20,669 bases of DNA, taken from IMG/VR virus record IMGVR_UViG_3300046001_006151, positions 1 to 20,669 of that record; one strand, written 5' to 3'. The stretch's first letter is position 1, and each line of letters begins with the position of its first letter. A program made the translations under genes and the position numbers. Source of the DNA: a virus. Positions 11,883 through 19,359 of this stretch are shown in pieces. Below the pieces are notes generated by a model that had not been told where the DNA came from, did not search any database, and saw nothing but the letters and a program-made list of their open reading frames with translations.

Positions 11883-14800
11883 TTATTTTAATAAAAATGT
11901 TGTGGGTGGGGTAAAGGTAGTTGTATATCTTGCCACGCCTTTTGTTATTCTAAAGTCATCCATGTATCCAGTAAATGGATAACTATCACTGTCGGAATCT
12001 TTACCAATAAAAAGTCTATACGAGGCAGCATACGGCAGTATTGTTGAGTATGTGGTTCCAGCCACTCCATCAATAAACAGTCTTGTTGATGATCCACTTC
12101 TTGATAGTGCAATGTGATACCAGGTATTGATTGTTGGTAACCAAGCTGTGTTTATAGCTCCACCCACAGCAGCATCATAATAGCATAGTGCGTCGCCAGA
12201 CAGGCGCCAACTTATACCACCCCGTAAACTGTCATTGTCAGGAACCCACCATACCAGATCCTGCCTGTTTGCTATAGAAGTAAAGTTTACCCAAAACTCA
12301 ACGGTAAAATTCCCAGACTCAAATGCAAGCGCAGGGTTTGTTCGCACAAACAAGGCGTCGTTGTTACCACCAAAAAATATACTGCTGCTACCATACTTTT
12401 TTACTTGAGTACGAATTTCCGGTTGTCTGCGGCCTGGCTCTGCAGTGGTATATCCTCGCGTTTCAATAACATTCCTACCTGTTCTATCAAATATACCTGC
12501 GTTTGTTCCTTGTATTAGTAAAGATGTTCCTGAAATAGCAGTTAGTGGTGTAGAGGGTGGAGTAAAGTTGGCAGTATATACTGCAGTGCCTTTAACTAGA
12601 CGTACCCCCGACATATATCCAGAATAGGTGTACGTCGCATTCGATCTGGTGCTTTCTCCCCCGAACGTTGTGGTTGTATTATCAGAGAAATTACTAGCAC
12701 TAGCAGTGCCGGCATTACCTACACCATTTACGTAAATCTTAAAAGTTCCACTGCTGCGGACCCACGCTATGTGGTTCCAAGTGTTTAACGGAGGAGCGGT
12801 TGCTGTACCCATAAACCCAGCCGGCCCGTATGCAGTTATGGTGGACCCGTTACTAGCAATAAACAAAATACCATTTACCGTATGTACACCAATTTCAAGA
12901 ACTCCTGGGTATGTATTCGTGGCTGTCTGATAAAACCAACCTTCAAAGGTAAAGTCCCCGGTGCCCAGTAGCACATCGGCATTATTTGCTGGACCAGTAA
13001 GATAGTCCCCAGTACCATCAAAGTACATACTACCACCATGAGTCGCAGCACTGTATGCGGCAGCGGGTGCGAATGGAGAGAAGGCTACTATTTTACTATC
13101 CCCAGCCACGGTTATTGCTCGATTGTTTGGTCCGGAGTCTTTAAATCTGTTACTTGCTAATCCCAAAAAGATGGTATCTGCATCGCTGGTAAAATTTGCA
13201 GTCGGCAATGCAAAGTTCGCAACTGTTGTACTTGTTCCGCTATATCTAGCAACACTTGAAAATCTAAAATTACTCATATAATGCGGTACATTTACTGGAC
13301 CACCATCATTTGCCGCTCCAATACCAAAAGTTTGTGAAGCAGTATAATCTGTACTGTTTGCCGCCGATCCAAGCTTTATACCATTCAAATAGAAGGTTAT
13401 TGTGCCAGAACTTCTAACCACTGCCCAATGATTCCATTGGTTAAGAGGAGATACACCATTTGGATAAACTGCAGAATCATTGGGGGGATTAAGGAAATAA
13501 CCACCATTCTGCCCTAAAATTGTTTTAAGAGTGTCTAATGATATAATTGGACCCATGCTACTTGCAGATGTGAAATGGCCACCGCTTGGTTGTGCAGTAA
13601 GATAACTCCAAAATTCCAGTGTAAAGTTAGTTGGCAATCCAAATCCACTGGTTGTTAAATAATCCCCGCTACCATCAAAATAAGCGCTATAGCCAGTTGG
13701 GCTAAACGGACTAAAAGTGCCCTGAGCAGAATTACCGTATCGAATAATAGGAAACCCGTTGGTGCTATCATCTACAAAACCTGAGTTGGTAGTTCCTTGT
13801 TTGTATTGCAGTGCTAGGAATACTGTATTTGAAATTGCTGTTAAAGGAGCAGCGGGTGCGGTAAAATTGTCAGTGTAGACTGCAGTACCATTAACTATGC
13901 GGAAATCAGCAATATTACCTCTAAACAGGTTCTGATACCCGTTTGGCTGTCCCCCAATCTTGGCTTCAGCAGCGGTTAATGGAGTGGTGGCACTAGTAAA
14001 TGCACCCGACGCAAGGGTTATTAATGTGCCGTTTAAATACATCTTGAATTCGCCTGCGCCAGTGCCGGTACGCACCACCGCAACGTGATTCCAAGTACGA
14101 ACAGAAAATGCACCAGTTGCAGTTTGGAACTGGAATCCGGTTGTGCCAGCCGCTAATCCTCTATCGTTGTATATTCCTATATTAAATCCGCTGTTACTGT
14201 AGATAAAATACTTGGTGTCTGTTAGACCAGGTGATGTCTCGTCGGCATAAAACCAGAATTCAACAGTAAACACAGTTCCCAATTGTGGCATTTGGAAACT
14301 TAGAGTATCATATGCGCCAGGGCCGTCGGGAGCGTTACCAGCAAACCACGCACTACCAACTGCGGGGTATGTTGTCTTGTTATAAGGACTACGTCCAGTT
14401 GGTATTACGGCAGCGTTTGTTCTAAAATCACTTCTGTTAGTTACTAAGAGATTGTTAGTACTGGCATCCGACAACCATGTGGGGGTCGTAGTTTCGCCAT
14501 TCAACAATAAAACAGTATTTTTAAAATATAGGTCGCCAGCGACCGAAACAACCCAAGTAAATGTTCTATTTGCAGTTCTATTTGTAGTTGCCGAGGTAGC
14601 CGTCACCACACTAATAGTGTTACCAGTCACAGTAGGTGTACCAAAAACATTTGAACCGATTAGACTTAGTCCGGTTGGTAATATATTTGCACTATATGAT
14701 ACGCTATATCCTGCTGCACTATTTGCAATAAATGAAACATTACTCATTGCGGCATCCGCAGCAAGTTCTATAATAGCGTCTGCCGCTGGGCTACCCCAAA

Positions 14801-15404
14801 TTACAATATCGGGATTAACCGTTATACTAAAAGGCCTGTCGGTATCTTGATTTTGCGCATCCGAAGCACGAACGGTAAAATTATATGTGGTAGTGTTTGC
14901 CGTAGATGAACTTGTACCAGTAATATTACCTGTGCTACTTAAATTGGCACCTGGCGGCAAAGTTCCGCTGTACACACTATACGCAATAGGTGCATCGCCT
15001 GTCGCAACTATTGCACTATTAAAAGAAGTTGTTTCATATACGTTTGCTAAATTACCTGCAGCAGTTGTATACGTGGGCAACCCACTATAACTAATTCCTG
15101 GTATCGCAATAGCAGAACTACCATCGGAATTAATAACATACAACGGATATGTTCCTGCGGTTTTTGCTGGAGGAATAAAGGTAATTTGAGTTGAACTTAC
15201 TACGGATACAGAACCTGCACTGGTTCCATCAATAAAAACACTTGCACCGGCTGCAAACCCTTCTCCCGTTAAGGTGACACTAACATTTCCTGCAGTATCT
15301 GTTGCAGTTTCATCTCCACCATAACCAATTGAAGTAATTCTTGGAGGCGTAATAGAGGCTAATGTGGCTGTTTCAATATTTTGTACAGAAATCTTTGTGG
15401 TCAT
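11883..15404 (-). CDS. Large multidomain tail-fibre protein (IPT/TIG, Ig-like, four LamG-like)
   Basis: 1173 residues. An N-terminal IPT/TIG domain (about 20-108: PRITSIGYGG ... STQITFIPPAKTAGTYPL) is followed by one or two Ig-like domains (about 109-290: GTLPPGANLSSTGNITGT, FTVRASDAQNQDTDRPFSIT) and four LamG/concanavalin-like domains of about 200-230 residues at roughly 295-530, 570-745, 790-955 and 1000-1173. Each has a 'FT(V/L/F)E.W' strand, a WNH/WYH segment with 'VR/SRSG', and an 'FRI/VRLVKGTAVYT..FTPP' end. LamG folds bind sugars, so it probably recognises surface glycans. Starts MTTKIS like the next gene upstream. It is very Gly/Ser/Thr-rich and ends in FLLK. Confidence 0.9.
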   Translation of the reverse strand: MTTKISVQNIETATLASITPPRITSIGYGGDETATDTAGNVSVTLTGEGFAAGASVFIDGTSAGSVSVVSSTQITFIPPAKTAGTYPLYVINSDGSSAIAIPGISYSGLPTYTTAAGNLANVYETTSFNSAIVATGDAPIAYSVYSGTLPPGANLSSTGNITGTSSSTANTTTYNFTVRASDAQNQDTDRPFSITVNPDIVIWGSPAADAIIELAADAAMSNVSFIANSAAGYSVSYSANILPTGLSLIGSNVFGTPTVTGNTISVVTATSATTNRTANRTFTWVVSVAGDLYFKNTVLLLNGETTTPTWLSDASTNNLLVTNRSDFRTNAAVIPTGRSPYNKTTYPAVGSAWFAGNAPDGPGAYDTLSFQMPQLGTVFTVEFWFYADETSPGLTDTKYFIYSNSGFNIGIYNDRGLAAGTTGFQFQTATGAFSVRTWNHVAVVRTGTGAGEFKMYLNGTLITLASGAFTSATTPLTAAEAKIGGQPNGYQNLFRGNIADFRIVNGTAVYTDNFTAPAAPLTAISNTVFLALQYKQGTTNSGFVDDSTNGFPIIRYGNSAQGTFSPFSPTGYSAYFDGSGDYLTTSGFGLPTNFTLEFWSYLTAQPSGGHFTSASSMGPIISLDTLKTILGQNGGYFLNPPNDSAVYPNGVSPLNQWNHWAVVRSSGTITFYLNGIKLGSAANSTDYTASQTFGIGAANDGGPVNVPHYMSNFRFSSVARYSGTSTTVANFALPTANFTSDADTIFLGLASNRFKDSGPNNRAITVAGDSKIVAFSPFAPAAAYSAATHGGSMYFDGTGDYLTGPANNADVLLGTGDFTFEGWFYQTATNTYPGVLEIGVHTVNGILFIASNGSTITAYGPAGFMGTATAPPLNTWNHIAWVRSSGTFKIYVNGVGNAGTASASNFSDNTTTTFGGESTRSNATYTYSGYMSGVRLVKGTAVYTANFTPPSTPLTAISGTSLLIQGTNAGIFDRTGRNVIETRGYTTAEPGRRQPEIRTQVKKYGSSSIFFGGNNDALFVRTNPALAFESGNFTVEFWVNFTSIANRQDLVWWVPDNDSLRGGISWRLSGDALCYYDAAVGGAINTAWLPTINTWYHIALSRSGSSTRLFIDGVAGTTYSTILPYAASYRLFIGKDSDSDSYPFTGYMDDFRITKGVARYTTTFTPPTTFLLK

Positions 15405-15432
15405 TTTACAACATTCTTTAAAAGTAAATTAT

Positions 15433-15753
15433 TTAACTATAACTAAACCCAGGGGCAACCGCAAAACTTCCGTTTGGATTTGTAATGAACAAGATATAAG
15501 TGCCTGCAGGATTTGCCGGTGCAGTAAAAGTAATTTGCGAAGAATTTATAAATGTAACTACACTTGCAATTTTACTATTTGCAACAACACTTAGACCAGA
15601 TTTAAACCCTTGCCCATTAACAGTGATTGTGTCGCCACCCGCAGTGTTCGCAGAAGTTTGTACTCCCGGATACACCAATGAAGTAAATTCGGGTCCGACT
15701 ATATCGTAATACGCGGTGTCATTTATGTTGTTACGAGATATTTTAGTAGTCAT
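15433..15753 (-). CDS. IPT/TIG-domain protein, paralogue of the fibre N-terminus
   Basis: About 106 residues, essentially one IPT/TIG domain: PEFTSLVYPG, then TITVNGQGFKSGLSVVANSK, and SSQITFTAPANPAGTYILFI. The opening MTTKIS and the domain order match the first 108 residues of the 1173-aa fibre, so the two probably arose by duplication; the standalone copy lacks the LamG part. It may occupy a different site in the fibre or act as a baseplate connector. No strong ribosome binding site; ATG at 15753. Confidence 0.8.
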   Translation of the reverse strand: MTTKISRNNINDTAYYDIVGPEFTSLVYPGVQTSANTAGGDTITVNGQGFKSGLSVVANSKIASVVTFINSSQITFTAPANPAGTYILFITNPNGSFAVAPGFSYS

Positions 15754-15777
15754 TTAGAAAACAGTATTTTTGTAATT

Positions 15778-16107
15778 TTAATATATTTCAGAACCGAATA
15801 TATTAAAACTTACACTAGCTGTATTTGCACGCACCGTAACAACATCTGTTGCAGCTAATGTTAACCCCAATGTCAACGAAATACCGTCATTGGCCGGTAT
15901 TACCGCATCATATAACAGATAATGTTTTGTTGCAATTGATGCGCCCGCTGGTCTAACCGCAATACGAAATTTTGCATCGCTATTAGCTTGATTGCATACT
16001 TGTAATGTGGATGCAATTGTGCTATTTGCCGCCGGTACCGTATATAATGTAGTATCGGTATCTGCCGATGGTATTTCTTGCCCTAATACTTTAATTTTAG
16101 TTGCCAT
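15778..16107 (-). CDS. Small virion-type protein, 109 aa
   Basis: About 109 residues, MATKIKVLGQEIPSADTDTT at the start, then LYTVPAANSTIASTLQVCNQ, FRIAVRPAG, KHYLLYD and an end FNIFGSEIY. This 'VLGQ.-P.-..TLYTVP....VCN....FRIAV.P.G....-HYL' layout is a familiar small structural protein encoded beside tail-fibre genes in aquatic phages; its exact role is unknown. ATG at 16107 has AAGGAA six bases upstream. Confidence 0.8.
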   Translation of the reverse strand: MATKIKVLGQEIPSADTDTTLYTVPAANSTIASTLQVCNQANSDAKFRIAVRPAGASIATKHYLLYDAVIPANDGISLTLGLTLAATDVVTVRANTASVSFNIFGSEIY

Positions 16108-16115
16108 ATTGTTCC

Positions 16116-16445
16116 TTACATTCCTGATAGCATTAGTGATAGCGGATTAAAATCTAATTCTGTTGCGGTAGAGCTAATTCTACCATTTGCTTCAACTAGT
16201 ATTTTGTCACCGGAGGACACGGTAGAGCTAATTCTACCATTTGCTTCAACTAGTATTTTGTCACCGGAGGACACGGTAGAGCTAATTCTACCATTTGCTT
16301 CAATCGTTGTAAATGTGCCCGCAATTAACAAATCAGCTACTGCACCTGTAGATATATTATTTGCGGTGATTGCAGCAGGAGCTATATTAGTTGCGGTGAT
16401 TGCAGCAGGAGCTATACCGCTACTTTTAATTTTAGTTAAAGCCAT
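16116..16445 (-). CDS. Small fibre-type protein with tandem repeats
   Basis: About 109 residues, MALTKIKSSGIAPAAITATN at the start, of the type that opens many phage fibres ('ITKIKSSGI'). Two repeat arrays are visible: GIAPAAITATN repeated as a 10-residue unit, then an 18-residue unit (SSTVSSGDKILVEANGR-type) with two full copies and one partial copy. ATG at 16445 has AAAGGAT six bases upstream, and a TATAAATA motif lies 25 bases upstream. Repeat units this size usually form a beta-helical or triple-helical shaft segment. Confidence 0.75.
   Translation of the reverse strand: MALTKIKSSGIAPAAITATNIAPAAITANNISTGAVADLLIAGTFTTIEANGRISSTVSSGDKILVEANGRISSTVSSGDKILVEANGRISSTATELDFNPLSLMLSGM
16167..16303 (-). 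repeat. 54-bp tandem repeat, 2.5 copies
   Basis: Copies at 16167-16220, 16221-16274 and 16275-16303 (partial, 29 bases). The two full copies are identical base for base, meaning recent expansion or gene conversion. The unit of 54 bases keeps the reading frame and adds 18 residues each time. Confidence 0.95.
16361..16416 (-). repeat. 30-bp-spaced direct repeat, two copies
   Basis: Copies at 16361-16386 and 16391-16416 are identical over 26 bases, 30 bases apart, so they add ten residues per copy in the fibre-type gene (the IAPAAITA part). It is independent of the 54-bp array in the same gene. Confidence 0.85.
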
Positions 16446-16469
16446 ATTAATCCTTTAAATTTACCACAA

Positions 16470-16477
16470 TATTTATA
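16470..16477 (-). promoter_or_regulatory. T4-like late promoter (TATAAATA)
   Basis: Exact TATAAATA on the minus strand, starting at 16477 directly after the TAA of the gene at 16478-17233 and 25 bases upstream of the fibre gene ATG. This matches the T4 late consensus, which needs sigma gp55-type factors and a sliding clamp. It is the best such match in the window. Confidence 0.6.
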
Positions 16478-17233
16478 TTATCCGAAGTCTTTATTTTCTA
16501 TGTTAAATACCGAGCTTTTGTCAATTTCGATTGAATATTTTGAGTTTTTTGGCCGAATCTTATGTTTTCTTTGATGTAGAAGCATATTCGCAGCTATAAC
16601 TAATAAAATAGCTAACGGGTCAAATACAAACATCAATGCCATAATAATAAGACGAACTGCTCGATCAATTGTTTCCATATCATTTTTCTGATATACTAGC
16701 TCAGAGATATATCGAATAGGGCCAATATCAGCATTCTGTTTATTTTTGTTTTTTTGTATTTCGCCAAAATCCTTAGTTAATGTAGAAATTCTATTTTGTG
16801 AATTCTGAATTTCCGCATCTAATTTTTTATTCGACGTTTCTCTTTTAGATTGCCTATCTAAAAGATTATCCAACCGCCTACGTTCTATATCTATTAAATT
16901 TTTAGTAGTTGTTATTTGTGTTTCACTATCATATATTCCAGCAGAATCAGATGTATATGATTTTGATAGATAACCAAAAATACCCAAGGAGGTAATAATA
17001 GATAATATGATAATACTAATGACGAAATACGTCTTCATTAATATATTAATTTTGTTCCATTGTCTATATACAAACGATGCAGTAACAAGCTTTCCAACCT
17101 CAAGTATGCAACCCATAATAACTATAGGTAGTACATTTGCAGAGAATATATGAGCCAATCCTACAATTGAAAAATACCCCGCTATGCCTGAAATTGCGAA
17201 TGCCGTTAATAATAAAATTACTGCGAATATCAT
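16478..17233 (-). CDS. Four-helix membrane protein with central coiled coil
   Basis: About 251 residues. Hydrophobic segments at about 2-20, 33-56, 67-90 and 194-219 give three N-terminal helices and one C-terminal one. Between them lies a long charged region (about 105-165, with DIERRRLDNLLDRQSKRETS) predicted as coiled coil. The motifs VLPIVIMGCILEVGKLVTAS and FDPLAILLVIAANM resemble a membrane protein I know from T4-like cyanophages, always near structural genes and of unknown function. ATG at 17233 is 14 bases after the upstream gene's stop without a clear ribosome binding site. It might be virion- or membrane-anchored. Confidence 0.75.
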   Translation of the reverse strand: MIFAVILLLTAFAISGIAGYFSIVGLAHIFSANVLPIVIMGCILEVGKLVTASFVYRQWNKINILMKTYFVISIIILSIITSLGIFGYLSKSYTSDSAGIYDSETQITTTKNLIDIERRRLDNLLDRQSKRETSNKKLDAEIQNSQNRISTLTKDFGEIQKNKNKQNADIGPIRYISELVYQKNDMETIDRAVRLIIMALMFVFDPLAILLVIAANMLLHQRKHKIRPKNSKYSIEIDKSSVFNIENKDFG

Positions 17234-17247
17234 TTTTCATATACCCA

Positions 17248-17685
17248 TTAAAATATTTTTTGGTAATTCATATTAAGCACTAAACATATTCTATCCTGTT
17301 TACTATTATTAACTGTTACTCGATGTTCTAAGTTACCTGGAAATTGAATCATTAACCCCGAATGAGGAGTGATAGTTAATATTCGGTCTTCATCACGAAA
17401 TTCAATATCACCAGAATTAGCAGGTGTTTGAATATAAATTACCCCTGAGGTCGGAATTCCTAAATGATTATGCCATTCATTATATGATCCAGGAGTATTG
17501 ATACAAAACCACGAAGACAATACATTAAAGTTGGCTAATAAAGGAACTTCATTACTAATATTACCACTGGTCCATCCCCCTCTGGTAGAGCGGGCTGCAT
17601 TGTTAGGATTTAGTTCTTTTAATTTATAAACAAAAGAAATAATATTTTCCGGAATTTCTATCTTAGATCTTTGGATGTCTATCAA
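17248..17685 (-). CDS. 2OG-Fe(II) oxygenase family protein, TTG start
   Basis: About 145 residues of the phage-type 2-oxoglutarate/Fe(II) oxygenase family (2OG-FeII_Oxy_5-like). Visible: ARSTRGGWTSGNI near 31-43 (the 'GGWqS' motif), EWHNHLGIPTSGVIYIQTP near 70-88 with iron ligands His72/His74, GDIEFRDED near 92-100, HSGLMIQFPGNLEH near 108-121 with the distal His121, and DRICLVLNMN near 131-140 with Arg132 for 2OG. It hydroxylates an unknown substrate, perhaps a tail protein or nucleic acid. No ATG is available: TTG at 17685 with GGGGAT about 12 bases upstream is the best start. Confidence 0.8.
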   Translation of the reverse strand: MIDIQRSKIEIPENIISFVYKLKELNPNNAARSTRGGWTSGNISNEVPLLANFNVLSSWFCINTPGSYNEWHNHLGIPTSGVIYIQTPANSGDIEFRDEDRILTITPHSGLMIQFPGNLEHRVTVNNSKQDRICLVLNMNYQKIF

Positions 17686-17690
17686 ATATT

Positions 17691-17993
17691 TTATATCCCC
17701 GTAATCGTTGCACCACCAGTAATGGTTATTCCTGTACCACCCCCACCTTCAGTAAATGAATAGGGTGTGAAGATGTTAAAGCTCCCAGAAGATGTAGTTA
17801 TCGAAGCGTAATTACTCTCAGGAATATACACTACATCAGTAACAGTACCTAATTCTGGATAACCAACAACCGTCCATCCTATTTGTATTAAACTAAAACT
17901 AGGATCAACCGGACTAAAATAACCTGGGTTACCTCCTTCTGACACATTTACTGCAGCGGTAGTTTCACCGCCTGCGATTCCTGAAATTATCAT
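17691..17993 (-). CDS. Small virion-like protein, 100 aa
   Basis: About 100 residues, starting MIISGIAGGETTAAVNVSEG and Gly/Thr/Ser-rich at the end (GGGGTGITITGGATITGI). The pattern looks like a short beta-rich structural protein or fibre segment. ATG at 17993 has AAAGGT eight bases upstream, and that ribosome binding site is inside the 3' end of the GIY-YIG gene. No family is recognised. Confidence 0.65.
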   Translation of the reverse strand: MIISGIAGGETTAAVNVSEGGNPGYFSPVDPSFSLIQIGWTVVGYPELGTVTDVVYIPESNYASITTSSGSFNIFTPYSFTEGGGGTGITITGGATITGI

Positions 17994-17994
17994 A

Positions 17995-18396
17995 TTATAC
18001 CTTTAAATTTTTAATATGAGTTTTATGTACACGGCATTGCACTTGCCCATTGTAGTACTCTTCTGTTTCTAAAACTCGACGATCCATTTGTTCGCGAGCT
18101 TCCAAATAATTACATAATCCTTTATTGGGGCAGATATATAGAATTTCTCTAATGAAATTTTCTTCACCGTGTTCTTGTACATCTTTTTTGACTTCGTCAG
18201 ATGAGGACCAATAGTCTCTCCAATCCGATTCAACCTTAATACGTTTCTTTTTACCTTTAACTTGTTTTGTCTTACGAAACCAAAACAATTTTTTTCCTAT
18301 ATATTTTTTACCGTTAGTAATATTAGTAATCAAGTATACAAAACCATAGGCTGTTTCTGGAATATCTATTAACGGGTTATTATCATATATCCACAT
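17995..18396 (-). CDS. SegE-like GIY-YIG endonuclease family protein
   Basis: About 133 residues. GFVYLITNITNGKKYIGKK near 18-36 carries GIY- and YIG-like strands in the form seen in the SegE-type family (YGFVYLI...GKKYIGKK), then WRDYWSSSDEVKKDVQEHG, NYLEAREQMDRRVL near 97-109 with the expected Glu, and YYNGQVQCRVHKTH near the end. T4 SegE is a freestanding homing endonuclease, but many family copies in T4-like phages have no proven cleavage. An AATAAATA motif sits 23 bases upstream of the ATG at 18396. It is one of two GIY-YIG genes here and is clearly distinct from the one at 7383. Confidence 0.8.
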   Translation of the reverse strand: MWIYDNNPLIDIPETAYGFVYLITNITNGKKYIGKKLFWFRKTKQVKGKKKRIKVESDWRDYWSSSDEVKKDVQEHGEENFIREILYICPNKGLCNYLEAREQMDRRVLETEEYYNGQVQCRVHKTHIKNLKV

Positions 18397-18414
18397 AAAA
18401 ATACCAATTCTAAA

Positions 18415-18783
18415 TTAGTATTTATTGTAGTCATCTACGACCTCCCAAAGATCACCATCCTCAACAAACGTATCTATTTCCTGTCTAGGTGGTACTAAAA
18501 AATAATCATCGGGGTCAGTCATAACATCTTCAAGCCGTTCTGTTGCTAAACCAGAACCCATGCGCCCCGTTTTATGTAGCATGGTAGTTTGTATAGATTT
18601 TTTATATCTGTGACCTTCGGACTCTTCCGTGGCCATATATTCTTTTTGTTTTTGTGAGAATACCTGTTTTTGCTCAGATGTCCATTGCCGGGAGTTAGCA
18701 CAAACCCGGCTACAAAATTTGCCGGGTTTGTTGTGCGTTGTATTACACTTAGGACACGTCTTCGTCATACTCGTTATCTTCAT
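18415..18783 (-). CDS. Zinc-finger phage protein, about 122 aa
   Basis: A zinc-finger at the N-terminus, CPKCNTTHNKPGKFCSRVC near 10-28, has two CxxC-type pairs and is followed by SRQWTSEQKQVFSQKQKEYM and a charged, acidic C-terminal half. Such CPKC...KFCSRVCANSR fingers precede HNH or GIY-YIG domains in phage homing endonucleases, but no nuclease domain follows here. I chose ATG at 18783; 18804 and 18768 are alternatives. The gene overlaps the zinc-ribbon gene at 18749-18922. It might be a DNA-binding partner of the SegE-like neighbour. Confidence 0.7.
   Translation of the reverse strand: MKITSMTKTCPKCNTTHNKPGKFCSRVCANSRQWTSEQKQVFSQKQKEYMATEESEGHRYKKSIQTTMLHKTGRMGSGLATERLEDVMTDPDDYFLVPPRQEIDTFVEDGDLWEVVDDYNKY
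18419..18426 (-). promoter_or_regulatory. Possible T4-like late promoter (AATAAATA)
   Basis: AATAAATA on the minus strand, 22 bases upstream of the ATG at 18396 and inside the last codons of the gene before it. The spacing is like that of the late-type motifs at 16470 and 3907. It differs by one base from TATAAATA, so it is weaker. Confidence 0.35.
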
Positions 18784-18922
18784 ATCGATCTTCTTCCTCG
18801 GCATCCATAGCAGTGCCGCAGAAGGGACAATTTTTTACTTTATAGTAATTTTCATCTAGATCATAACTTATTTTGAAGACGGCGTCACATTCGAAGCATT
18901 CGTGGTGCTGTTTTCTGGCCAT
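18749..18922 (-). CDS. Zinc-ribbon miniprotein with acidic tail, 57 aa
   Basis: Fifty-seven residues: CFEC at 9-12 and CPFC at 32-35 form a zinc ribbon, followed by an acidic tail (about 15 Asp/Glu in the last 20 residues). AAGGGGG is seven bases upstream of the ATG at 18922, the strongest ribosome binding site in the area. It overlaps the genes on both sides, by 55 bases upstream and about 35 downstream, and is too short for a 60-codon cutoff. The acidic tail could mimic nucleic acid or bind RNA polymerase, as inferred from charge only. Confidence 0.8.
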   Translation of the reverse strand: MARKQHHECFECDAVFKISYDLDENYYKVKNCPFCGTAMDAEEEDRYEDNEYDEDVS

Positions 18923-19359
18923 ACTAACCCCCTTTTCTTAACTTCTGTTTCAAACACTCTTTTACGAAGATCAGTCGAACTAAAGTAATGATCTCTTTTA
19001 TTGTAAAAGAATTTGATACTTCGTTTTAAACAAATATCCTTGCCCGTAAATTCCAAATCTTTATATTCCTCCCCCAATATTCTAACATTAATTGGTAAAG
19101 TCATAAGAATATCTTCTAATTCTTTTTCAGTATTATAGATAACAACCTCATCTACATATTTACATGCTTTGACTTGTATCTGTCTTTCTATAATAGATTG
19201 AACGGGCTTATTCTTCGTATCTCTATCCATTGTAGGATCCGTTTGAATACCTACAATAAGGTAATCGCATTGTCGTTTAGCTTCTTCAAGCATAACAACA
19301 TGACCTGCGTGGAAAAGATCAAAGGATGAGCATGTAAATCCTACTGTCAAATCTTTCAT
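18868..19359 (-). CDS. Cytidylyltransferase-like nucleotidyltransferase
   Basis: About 163 residues of the HxGH nucleotidyltransferase superfamily: SSFDLFHAGHVVMLEEAKRQ near 11-30 with HAGH at 17-20, DYLIVGIQTD near 32-41, and FSSTDLRKRV near 126-135 (the (I/F)SST-xLR motif). Family members such as TagD make CDP-glycerol; others make FAD or CDP-sugars. The length and the SIIERQIQVKACKYVDEVVI segment fit glycerol-3-phosphate cytidylyltransferase-type proteins. It may modify nucleotides, sugars or lipids in the infected cell. GGAG lies six bases upstream of its ATG, and the ATG overlaps the stop of the dCMP deaminase gene (ATGA). Confidence 0.85.
   Translation of the reverse strand: MKDLTVGFTCSSFDLFHAGHVVMLEEAKRQCDYLIVGIQTDPTMDRDTKNKPVQSIIERQIQVKACKYVDEVVIYNTEKELEDILMTLPINVRILGEEYKDLEFTGKDICLKRSIKFFYNKRDHYFSSTDLRKRVFETEVKKRGLVWPENSTTNASNVTPSSK

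Noticed and set aside
11878-11886. AATAAATA at the start of the 62-aa gene
   Set aside because: It overlaps the ATG itself and the stop of the fibre gene, so it cannot place a late start upstream of the gene.
12445-15709. Plus-strand open frames opposite the large fibre and IPT genes
   Set aside because: Low-complexity Val/Ala/Ile/Leu translations are the expected antisense of Thr/Gly/Asn/Ala-rich fibre genes.
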